From Ipomoea triloba (lineage: Eukaryota; Streptophyta; Magnoliopsida; Solanales; Convolvulaceae), in the NCBI RefSeq assembly GCF_003576645.1, contig NC_044922.1, forward strand, positions 6,209,646 to 6,273,645: a stretch of 64,000 bases of DNA. The letters are read 5' to 3'. The notes beneath the pieces were generated by a model. The model ran no database searches. It had not been told where the DNA came from and saw only the letters and a list, made by a program, of their open reading frames with translations. Positions 11,001 to 20,896 of this stretch are shown piece after piece; positions within the stretch are counted from its first letter, which is position 1; each line of letters opens with the position of its first letter. Both the position numbers and the translations under genes were made by a program.

Positions 11001-12296
11001 AGTCGGCTGAAGTTCCTCCTGCTGGAGGAAACCCCCCTCCCGTTCTGCAGCCTCCTAACCAGGAAGCTCAGCCTCAGCAAGCTGCACAACCAGCACCTGT
11101 TCCTTCTAGTGCACCAAATGCAAATCCTTTAGATTTATTCCCGCAGGTATATTGTTAAGCCAGCATTGAAGATGCTTTGATGTCTATCCTCTGTATAGTG
11201 GCTTCTAACCTTTTCTTTTTGCAGGGTCTTCCCAACATTGCTTCCTCCAACACTGGTGGAGCCAACACCTTAGAATTTTTACGCAATAGTCAGCAAGTAC
11301 ATCTGCTACTCTTGTTCTACTTTTCCGATTTCTCATTCTCTCCGTGCTTGTCACCTATCATTCCTTCCTCATGCTAGGAATAAAGGAAAACATTAGCTAG
11401 CTAATGCCTTTTTACTACTATTTTGTTCTCAGTTCCAGGCCTTACGAGCAATGGTTCAGGCCAATCCACAAATCTTGCAGGCATGGCTCTCTCTTACAGA
11501 ATTCATCTATTAACTAGTTTATTCATGAGGCTAACTAAATATATATACCTGTAATTTCTGTTATGTTTGGCAGCCCATGCTTCAGGAGCTGGGGAAGCAA
11601 AATCCTCATTTGATGAGGCTCATACAGGAGCACCAAGCTGATTTTCTTCGTCTTATCAATGAGCCAGTTGAAGGAGGAGAAGGGTACTTTTGACTATTAG
11701 CTTTTATATTCGATGAACTCTGTCTACAGACTAATTGTTCTTCTCTTGATTTTAGCAACATATTGGGGCAGCTTGCTGCATCAATGCCTCAGGCTATACA
11801 AGTAACTCCCGAGGAGCGTGAAGCAATAGAACGTGTAAGTGGTTGCACTTAGTCTTGATTATGATTTGTGTGTGCTTTCTTTGATTTCCTCTGGAGATTC
11901 TTTTGATGATTTTCGTTTCCCTTTCATCGGATGGTGTACTTCACACATGGCTGCTTACAAGCCTTACAAAGTCATAAATGATAAATTCATATTCGCAATA
12001 TGCCTGCTTTGTGCTTTTTATGTCTCAAAATAATATTTTAATCTAGAGCTGTGTTAAACCTTCTTCATTTGGATTGTTATTTTATGCTGATAGTTTTTAG
12101 AGCCTCCTCTAGGCACCACTTCACTAAGCCTCATGAAGTGTTACTATATAACAAAATTGTCCTCGTACTTTTGCTGCAGCTTGAAGCAATGGGATTTGAT
12201 CGAGCACTCGTGTTGGAGGTATTCTTTGCATGCAACAAAAACGAGGAGCTAGCAGCTAACTACCTCTTAGATCACATGCACGAGTTTGAGGATTGA
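5867..12296 (+). CDS. RAD23: RAD23 ubiquitin receptor, 12 exons; one-base frameshift in exon 7 as given
   Basis: Shuttle protein that binds ubiquitinated clients through UBA domains and the proteasome through its ubiquitin-like domain; RAD23 also binds the XPC/RAD4 repair factor. Exons read from splice sites and frame: 5867-5932, 8776-8937, 9419-9469, 9788-9831, 10305-10412, 10510-10684, 10991-11147, 11225-11296, 11433-11480, 11574-11683, 11756-11834, 12180-12296. The UBL starts [17 protein letters not shown] and fills exons 1-2 (76 residues). A Ser/Thr then Ala/Pro linker follows, then UBA1 in exon 6 (..[17 protein letters not shown]..), the STI1/XPC-binding region in exons 9-10 (..[13 protein letters not shown]..) and the C-terminal UBA2 ([14 protein letters not shown]..). 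The exons total 1189 bases, one more than a multiple of three. The surplus base is in TTT at about 11100-11102 and brings an in-frame TAG at 11108-11110. Without it the protein would be 395 residues, a usual RAD23 length. The intron after exon 9 starts with GC. Confidence 0.93.
6945..7155. repeat. Small foldback MITE and CA/TG microsatellites in RAD23 intron 1
   Basis: Arms AAAGGCACTGTGCCTACTAC (from about 7009) and its inverted, slightly changed partner GTAGTAGGTATTGTGCCTTT (ending about 7131) enclose about 80 bases. (TG)n/(TA)n lies on the left and (CACA)n on the right. The element is within the 2.8-kb first intron. Confidence 0.65.
9014..9232. repeat. Foldback with CTCACCTTGCA ends in RAD23 intron 2
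   Basis: CTCACCTTGCATGGTGACC near 9021 and GGCTCACCTTGCAAGATGAGCC near 9208 each form a small near-palindrome, as in the element at 3205-3410. The space between them is AT-rich without coding character. Confidence 0.4.
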
Positions 12297-13711
12297 TGTC
12301 AGTCGGAAAATGGAAATGTTGAGTCGGAGCAATTTCTGTGTGTGGGCACAGCCAGCATGCATGCATAATAGCCATTCACGTCCTGTCAAGTGCTAGATAA
12401 GAGGGACATTTGAAGAAAAAGAATGTAACTATGTTGTCTTTCTTTGTTTAGAGTTTTAATCTCCTCCTCCCAGTCCCAGTGTTTAATTTGACTTACAGTC
12501 TAGCGCATTGATATGATTGGAACTATATAAGCGTTTTTAATTAGTTTGTAGGGATATTTCTACGCGACTTTAATGTTGGACTCCGGAGTTTGCACAGATT
12601 GCTTTTATATGCACTTTCAACATTTTAATCGTTTTAATTTATAGCCAGCCCTTCTCAATTTATTAGCATACTTTTATAACCCCCTCTATTATATACAAGT
12701 TATTTCTCTTTCAGGGATGCAGATAGCATAATAGTATTATATGATAACATCGTGGGAAGGTTTCACGAAGTAGTTATTGCTAATAAATTTAGGCTGCTAA
12801 CAAACAATGTAGCCCAAAGCTTAAGAACAGAAAATGGAACTACATCATGGGCAAATAGTTCAAGCTTTAGATGGTTTAACTACATCTTAGGAAGCTCCAT
12901 TGTTATTTGGACTTAAAGGTATTTTTTGTCGAGGTTCCAATCATAACACTAAAATGTAAGCTCAAAGCAACCTCCTCCTTTTCCTTCTTTTCCTTTCTTC
13001 TATATCATATTGTTCTTCTTAAACTTGCCATTTTTGTTATTGAACTTTTTCTGATTTTTGCTTTGGTATTCAACATCATACTTGAACCTGTTATCTTTTG
13101 CACTAGTCTCAATAACATTAGCCTTGAAGTGATTAACCTCTTCAATTTTCAAGCTAATGATTAGATCTTAGAATTGTGATGACACATTTTTTTATGGTTC
13201 AACTTCTTACAAAAATCATACCAATAATTAGGCAATTTTCAATCAAAACATTGACTTGAAGGGCTTCACACATTTTCATACCTTCGGATAGCATGTCTGT
13301 AAATTATACTCTATCAAATATACTTCCTGATGTGGCAAGCATGTAGCCCATCAACTATAATGAGGTTTGGCTTTTGGTTTTTAATTTTGATTTATTTCAA
13401 TTTTAGTCTTCAATTTTTTTTTTAAATCACTTTTAATCCAAAATATTTTAAACTACAAATCCTATAAAAGAACAAGCCAAATCATAAATATTTATTGCCT
13501 TCCTTGAAAAACTTTGACAAAATTCTGTAAATGTCTCTCCTTGCACCCAAAGAAAAAGCAAAAGAAAAAAAAAATGAAAGTACAGCATACATTGTAGCAA
13601 AATATATTGCTAGAAATGATGAACCACTATCTTTCAATCAATCTTTCCTAAGCCCAAATAGTCTGGTTGGCATGACAGTAAAGATACTTTATCAGTCTTT
13701 ATACTCACCAT
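12297..13711. other. Convergent intergenic region of RAD23 and LTA2
   Basis: This holds the 3' UTRs of RAD23 (plus strand) and of the plastid E2 gene (minus strand), which converge. No other coding-like sequence is visible. The open frame at 12907-13164 is hydrophobic and AT-rich with no recognisable domain. Confidence 0.5.
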
Positions 13712-16636
13712 CTACATTGTCAAACTGTCAGGGTTCTCAACAATCTTCGAAAATGTTTGAAGGAAGGCAGCCAAGTCAGCACCATAGATGATTCGGTGAT
13801 CAGCTGTGACATTTACCTATAATGTTTTTTGGGAATTTCAGTTTAGAGTACCTTAAAGAAAGTTGCCTTGACATAATGAAATCGCAGACAAGCAGCCAAG
13901 AATACCTTTTGCTTTACAGTAAATTATGGAGTGTATATAGGTAAAATGAAGGGATATAAGGTCACGTGCTTCAATATTAAGCAGTGTATACACGGCTTGC
14001 CGAACTTAGGCTATTTCCAATTGCAGATAAAGGATTGTTATGTGAAATCTTAAGGCATATTTGCATATAAAAGTAAAATAAATTGGATTGAAACAAGGTA
14101 TTAAATCATGTTTTCCTAACAAAGTCTGTCAAAGTTGTCTAGTTCTTGACTTCTTCGCATTACAGCTGTAATTTCTTTTACTTTAATTTTAATTGAGTCC
14201 CACCCCACCGTGGGGCGGTTCCAGGCTGACCTGCTATCTTCAGCCCACTTTGACACCTCTATTATTGACAGTACAAATGGAAACCGGGGGGGGGGGGATG
14301 GATTGGCAAGGGCAAGTCTTTAACCTTAACCTATGGAAAGGTAACCTTCACCATACTATAGCCTTACTCTCATCCACCCAATATTAGTTGGTCGGGTAAC
14401 ACTTGTGTGAGACCACATCAAGGGTCTCAATCTGTGAGATAGGTCAGATCTTTGATTAATGAGGTCAAAACCTGTCTCACGAATTGAGACCTGTAAGACG
14501 GTCTCACACAAGTTTTTGCCAAGTTGGTCTAGTTCAAGTACTTAGCTCTAATTCACAGGCTCACTTCAAACCCACGTATTAGAACCAGAAGTGGCAGTAA
14601 AAGTAATCAAAGATGGTAAAGAGTAATTAATGATAATATGGATAGACAGATGGTAGACACATACCAGCATCCTGTTTTTGACGCTAAAGAATCCGTCAGC
14701 ATCAGTAACAACAGTAGGTTTTGATGCTCCAACGGCCATAATAGCTCCCTGAACACCATTAAGTTGTTTTAAATTAGCTGCCAGTTTGTACGGGCATAAT
14801 AACTCATGATCACAAACCAAAACATTGCTGGATATTGTTCTAATACCTGGCCTGGAGGAAGAATAGCATCAAATCTATCCACACCAAACATTCCCAGGTT
14901 TGATAATGTGAAAGTCCCTGAATTAAAAACAATAATAATATCCAGTCGGTCATGTATTAGCAGATGAAATAGTAAGTTGCCGATCAAATGCACCGCAGCA
15001 GTTACCTGTAGTATACTCGTGTGGTTGAAGTTTTTTAGCCCGAGCCTTATCTACCAGTTCCTTCCACTTTTGAGACAACAAATACAGGTCCAACTACACC
15101 GTCACAAGACACTTCATAAGAATTAACAATAAATTGAACACCTTTCTCAGGCAAATTATACACGATCCAACCAATGTAAATCGATTAAAGTTTCTGCTTT
15201 TGAATTGGAAAAGAAAATCGCGTGTATTAACTCTACCTTGTCAGCATCCTCAAGTACAGGGGTTATCAATCCGCCATTAATAGACACTGCAACAGCAATA
15301 TTTATGCTGCTATTGTAAGTAAAACTCTTCCCGTCCTTGCAAGTTGCATTCACAACTGGATGCTGAGCCAATGCCATTGCTGCAGCTTTGGCTAACAGTG
15401 CGGTCATAGTGACTCCCTTTGCCTTAACCTGATATTCATTCAATTCCACATGATCTCAAACCTCAACATCTAATAATTCTGATAAACATGAACCATATCG
15501 CACTCCTATTCAACTTAATAAATACACTTACTCTATCATATTTTACCTATCCTATTTACTATTCATCAGTCAAACAAACTCTTTCTTCTTTGTTTATTTT
15601 CTTTAGTTTAAAAATCTATAAATTTTGTATACTAATACTAAACTCAATATTATGAAAAATTAAATTAAAAATAACTTAATTCAAGCCTAGCTAACCGAAC
15701 CGAATCAAACACATAAAATCAAACAACTAAAAAAACTCTGAAAACCAGTAATTTGAACCAATGTACCTTGGCATAGAGAGCATCAAGGGCGTCAGTAGAA
15801 ATGGGATACCCAACACGAAAAGTGGGTACAGAGAGGCTATCTACCATGTTCTTGGAAACCGCAGATTGCATTGCGGTGAAAGGGACGACTGTTGAGCCTG
15901 GAATCTCAGGATAGCTTGCTGGGGAAGTTTTAGCAGGGGACGAAGCAGCAGGAGCGGCGGCCTCAAGAGGCGCAACGCTGCTCTTCTTAGGCGTAATTCC
16001 GGCAGCTTTCTCTACATCCTCCGCCGTAATTCTCCCGAAAGGCCCAGTCCCGGCCACTTTATTGATGTCAATTTTGTGTTGTTTTGCAATCTTCTTCGCA
16101 TACGGTGTCGCAACTATCCTCCTCGGCCCCTCCGGAGCCGCCGCAGGCGGCGGAGGAGCAGCAGCTTCAACTTTAGGAGGGGGAGAATCAGTAGTAGGCG
16201 GAGGCGATGAGCCGGAACCAACGGATTGGGCTTTAGCTTTGGCCTCAGCGATTTCGTCTTCAGTCTCGGCTAAAAGCCCGATCGGCGCGCCGACGGGAGC
16301 CGTCTCGCCGTCGTTAACAACAATAGCCGCCAAAATGCCATCATAAAAGGTCTCCACATCCATATCCGCTTTATCCGACTCAACCACCACAACCGCCTCG
16401 CCTTTGGAGAGCACATCGCCCTCGGACTTCACCCACGAGACGATCTTGCCCTCGGTCATGGTGGAGCTAAGCGCCGGCATGAAGATCTCGCGGATCTTCG
16501 ATTGGATAGCGGGGAGGCTGCGGCGCCGCATTCTGGTAGGGAACGAGGCGGAACTGAGGCGGCGGAGGGGCTGAGCAGAGGAGACGGAGGAAGAGAATGA
16601 GAGAGCTGGGGATTGGGATTGAAGGAGCGACGCCAT
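13712..16636 (-). CDS. LTA2: Plastid pyruvate dehydrogenase E2 (dihydrolipoamide acetyltransferase), 6 exons
   Basis: E2 core of the chloroplast pyruvate dehydrogenase complex, which passes the acetyl group from lipoamide to CoA and supplies acetyl-CoA for plastid fatty-acid synthesis. Exons on the minus strand: 16636-15767, 15428-15237, 15093-15006, 14917-14847, 14748-14665, 13816-13712. They total 1410 bases, in frame, 469 residues plus stop; the Arabidopsis protein is similar in length. Residues 1 to about 45 are a Ser/Arg-rich transit peptide. A lipoyl domain follows (about 47-122) with the lipoyl lysine in VESDKADMD (K89). Then come a Pro/Ala linker, a peripheral-subunit-binding domain (about 172-211, ..TPYAKKIAKQH..) and the catalytic domain (about 240-469) with GTFTLSNLGMFGVDRFDAIL and DHRIIYG (His442). 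The Tyr in place of the Asp of mitochondrial DHRxxDG is, from memory, normal for plastid and cyanobacterial E2. All five introns have GT-AG ends. The ATG is the first in frame and gives a full transit peptide. Confidence 0.95.
14393..14522. repeat. Small foldback MITE in the last LTA2 intron
   Basis: ACTTGTGTGAGACC near 14401 and GGTCTCACACAAGT near 14499 are inverted copies, with inner arms GGGTCTCAAT and ATTGAGACC. A related fragment (AACCCGTCTCACGAGC..CATACAAGTTTTTGC) lies at 43974-44026. The poly-G run at about 14287-14297 lies just outside. Confidence 0.7.
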
Positions 16637-18168
16637 TGAAGAGTTGAGTTGTGGGAATGCGAAGCTCCTGTGAGTGTTAATTGCAGATTTGCAGTATTGT
16701 ATGGATGAGCAATGAGAAATTGGTATATGGAGAGTGAAGGGGGAAAATGGGGGCGGAGAAGACGAGGGAGACTCAGTTTGAGCAATCCGCCAGTTGTGGA
16801 AAATGTTACAAAAATAAAGTTCGTTGGGCTAACTCATCAAAACAAGTTGCAAGTACAAGTTATTAAGGAGGTTTTTTTTATAGGTAAAGGTCTCTCAACA
16901 ATTATTATACCATAAACCGAGTTATTGTGAACTCTGATAATAAAATTATGTACCATCAGTTAATATATTACGTCCCGTTAATCGTTCCTATACATGTAAA
17001 CAAATAATTTAATAATTGTTGACACATCATATTATAGCTACAAGTATAGAAATTGATTAACTGCATATACAGAATATATTAACTACAAATACAGAATCTG
17101 AATGTTATTTTTGTGCCATAGTCTACAATGCAAGGTAGACCTTGGTCCATGATATAATTTGTTGTATCTCAATGACCCCTCAAGTTTTCAATGAGATATT
17201 GAACCTCACACTACTACTCAAGCAAGACTTTAGGATGATCAGTCGAACCAATTTAGCTAGTCGCTCAAGATGAATTTTTCTGCTCTTCAGCACAACTCAA
17301 CTTGTAAACTAATTTAAAATAAGTTCATAAGCCTTGCGACAAATTATATCATAAGCCATAGTCCGCATTACATGCATCATGAATAATAGTTACAAAAAAT
17401 GAAATTTCTTAGCTCTCAAGTGCGACATCATGATAGTGGATGATCAATATTTGGTGTCATGTCACAAGTAGCTCACTACATTATGTGTAACTCTTATACT
17501 GTGATTGTCAGGACTTGATCCTATGTCATCGCTCACAATTTATTACTCAAAAGCCAACTGAAGCACGAGCAAATGTGACTATTACTTGAAGAGTAAAGCA
17601 TAGGTGATCTAGGTGAATAATGTATCTTTTTTTCTTACGTTTACAACTTCTGTAACTCTATTATTTACTACTCGTATGAATTTTTCCCTCTATTTTCTCC
17701 CAGAATTCTTCCTCACAAAGAGAGCTCACTTGCCACTTGAGCTATCCCATTAGGTTCGAATTTAATTAGATCTATTGTTAAAAAAAAGTATATATATAGC
17801 AAAGCTAGCTTACCAATCATCTAAAATATATGATATTTGCACGAAAAGAATAACCTGGTTATTGCAGGAATGTCTTGATTGGCATGTTGGGGTTAGTTCT
17901 GTGTTTGTTCGTCCATTATTATAGCAAGCCAGGCAAGAGAAGTTAAAGGTTGCCAATCCGAGGCCGTTTCTTTACCTCAACACATTCAGATTCCTTATTG
18001 ACACACAGGTATTTCCATTACTTTCATATACTACTACAAACCACCTTTGAAATATCTCTGTGACCATTTATTTTCAACAAAATCCCAAGTACAAAACCTT
18101 CCCATTTCCATCTACTTCATTCCTATTATTGTGAATCAAATCTGGGTTCTTCTCAATCCTCCGAATTA
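16637..18168. other. Intergenic region between LTA2 and the HMA gene
   Basis: The left end is the LTA2 promoter and 5' UTR. A foldback with ends CAACAATTATTATACCATAAA and ATGATATAATTTGTTG spans about 16898-17165. The rest, to the start codon at 18169, is AT-rich with no gene seen. Confidence 0.5.
16898..17165. repeat. Foldback element, ATTATACCATRRACC-type ends
   Basis: The left end CAACAATTATTATACCATAAA and the right end GGTCCATGATATAATTTGTTG are imperfect inverted repeats. The right end also carries a nested CTACAATGCAAGGTAG near 17126-17142. It shares its terminal motif with the elements at 3460, 28870 and 60243. Confidence 0.55.
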
Positions 18169-19944
18169 ATGCCTAATCAGGTAACGATACATACGATGAT
18201 TTCATGGTTTCCACTTCTTAATGAGATTAATTAGTTCCTTCATCCTTCCATAACTAACATAAATCTGGGCTAATAATCAATCATTTTTTTTAACGATAAT
18301 AACAGGTATGTTGCATGGAGATGAGGATTAATCTGGACTGTCCAGCTTGTTGCAAGAAAATGAGACGAGTCCTGCTGAAAATGAAGGGTAGGTAGCCTTT
18401 GCTCATAGCATGGAGCATTAACGTTGCATGGGGTAATATATTTTTGTTTTGTAACTTTTTTTTTTTAATCAAAACAATAAATTTACATGATACAATGCAT
18501 TACATTGTTTCATTTTATATACAAAAAAAATTAGTACACTTTGTTTCATTTGATATAGGGTAATTAACCACAATTTTAATTTCTAATTTAAATAGTGTTA
18601 GACTTTGAATCATTGGCTTTTGATTATTGAATTGAGAAATTTTTTATAGTGGTTGACAAAAATAGAAATGTTTTCAATCTTGGACAACACTAGAAAAAAA
18701 ATTTCATTGAGTCTTGCGTTTTTGGTGTTGACCAAATAAAAAATGCAAGTCCCAATAGAGTTTATATTATTTCAAAAATGTTTTTTTTTGTTTTTTGTTT
18801 TTTGTTTTTAATGTAGAATATGTAAAACGCATGTCTCAATTGAGTGTGGCATTGTATATACGCCACACACAATTGGGACTCGCGTTTATACATTGTCTAT
18901 GATGGATTTCATTTAATGTCTTACTTTTATCCATTATTTTAATTTTTGGGGACGAGGGCAATGCAATAAATTTCATCGTTTTTTCCTTTCTTTAAGTTGT
19001 TGGAGACGTTTCTTTCTTTGATTCTAGGCCACTATATTCTATAATTTTATTGTTTCCAGTTTGGGTTAAGCTTCTTCTTGCTTCTGTCCGTGGTCGGCAT
19101 TTTTTCTATCATTAGTTTGTGAATCTGTGATGGGGTGTATGTCGTAGGCTGGTGAGATGTGCATTAGTGCACTTAGTGTGGTGCATCGTAAGATATTGTG
19201 ATGTGAATCATATAATTTTGGTCTACGTTTGAATGCACAATCAGAGAGGTATTGGTGCACGACACTGGATATAAGAATGCACCACCAAAGCAACATATAT
19301 AAATGCACCACCTGGGTCAAGAGAATAATCAAATACTACTCAACTGTAATGGGGCATATTAGCGGGTTCATTAGACCCGTCGGTCTAATGGTATTACTCA
19401 AAGGGTCTATTGAACCTATTAACGGGTTCGATAGACTTGTTGAATAGATCATTGGTCCAAGGTACTACTATTAAACCTGTTGAGGAGCCAGTCTATTGAT
19501 CAAATTGTCCTTATTTATTTTCTTTGCTTTGGAGTGTGTGTTTGTTCTTTAATTTTAGACAATGCACGGGTAGATCTCAGCCGTCTATTTCCTAATCTCA
19601 ATGGTTTAAATTAGTTCACAGTTCTCACGTAAGAGGTGGTTCACCGTATTGGTATTTCGATTTGATATGCAACTTAAAGTATGTTTAAGTTTTATTTCTT
19701 TGATATTATTTTTATTTTTAATTTTGAAGAAATAGAGACGCATATGATAGAGAGGCAACAGTGCAGAGTATGCATATGCGGGAGATTCGATCCAGCAGAA
19801 GTAGCAATAAAGATAAGGAAGAAAATGAAGCGTAGAGTAGAGATAATGGATGTTCAGCTATTCAATAACCAGGAAGAAGAAGAAGAAGAAGGCCACCAAA
19901 TCCCCCATGGCGACTTCGACCAACCCATCGCTCAGCCTGCGTAA
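18169..19944 (+). CDS. Heavy-metal-associated (HMA) domain protein, 100 residues, 3 exons
   Basis: Exons 18169-18180 (MPNQ), 18306-18387 and 19736-19944 total 303 bases in frame, 100 residues plus stop at 19942-19944. The introns have GT-AG ends. The protein is a single HMA fold: exon 2 gives ..CCMEMRINLDCPACCKKMRR.. with the CPAC metal-binding CxxC, and exon 3 gives ..QQCRVCICGRFDPAEVAIKI.. then KKMKRRVEIMDVQ, as in small plant copper-chaperone-like/HIPP-related proteins. The tail is an acidic EEEEEE run and a Pro/His-rich end (..DQPIAQPA), with no CaaX box, so it is not a classic isoprenylated HIPP. Single HMA domains of this kind bind Cu or Zn or mediate protein contacts; the substrate is not shown. 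The gene converges on NLR1, with 952 bases between the two stops. The first exon is tiny and is the least certain part. Confidence 0.85.
18825..18887. repeat. Perfect-looking hairpin inside the HMA gene intron 2
   Basis: AAACGC..GTCTCAATTGAGTGTGGC pairs with GCCACACACAATTGGGACTCGCGTTT across an 11-base loop, giving arms of about 26 bp with a few mismatches. A weaker partner pair (GAGTCTTGCGTTTTT and AAAAAATGCAAGTCCC) lies just upstream at about 18709-18758. It is probably part of a MITE; a structured RNA role is not shown. Confidence 0.6.
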
Positions 19945-20541
19945 CTAGCTTTCCTTGTATATATAAATGATGATTGGTTATATCATTTCATTTTTTTTCA
20001 TTGTAGTTTATTTATTTATTCTTGTACTAATTAGTGTGAACTCTGGACTTTATTTGGGTGATATGATTGTCTAAATTAAAATTTGATGTCTCTCCATAAA
20101 ATGATGGATTTATGCATATAGGTTATTAGTTGTATGGAGTTCATATATACATTTTAGATAGGGGAGGAGGGAAGGGGGGCAAAGGAGGCAGTTCATTCAG
20201 GAGTAAGTGTATTAAATAGATTTTGATGATACAAATTAGAATTAGAAATTAAAATCTCAAATTTATCTTGAAATGTAAATAAGTGTCCATAGAGAACTAA
20301 GAAAATTTCCTACAACTTTCATGTTTAAAGTTAGAAATTCAGCATAGTGTTAGATAAACCAGCATCAATTCATTTAATTCTACAAAAACTCTTAATAAGT
20401 CTAGTTAATTAACTGCTACCACAATACAAAACCAAATGAAAATCAGAGAAGAGCAAATTAAAAACTCACTAGAATAGTTCAAATAGTTATACAAATGTTT
20501 AATGATGAAAAACATTTCACACAAAAACTCATCAGAACTAA

Positions 20542-20631
20542 GCACACCACCCAACTGGATCCAGGCTCTACATATGAAATGGTATTGCACACCACCCAAC
20601 TGGATCCAGGCTCTACATATGAAATGGTATT
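20542..20631 (+). repeat. 45-bp tandem duplication downstream of NLR1
   Basis: Two copies of a 45-base unit beginning GCACACCACCCAACTGG start at 20542 and 20587 and look identical. They lie about 270 bases beyond the NLR1 stop, in the space between the convergent HMA and NLR1 genes. Confidence 0.85.
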
Positions 20632-20896
20632 ATCATATATATAGATACATGCCAGACTTTATTTTAGTAAGACAGGAAAATACGAACGAATAAAGCACCA
20701 CCACAACAACAACAACAAAAAGTCTTGGATCGGAGCAAATATACATCTGAAAATGTTATTTGTTACCCCTGCACCAATTTAAAACAATATTAACAATAAC
20801 AACAATAATAACTTTAGAGAACGGTAAAATAACAAAAACTAAATAAATACCTTTTATTGGAAGAAATATGCAAATGCATCAATAAAGTTGTTGAAT

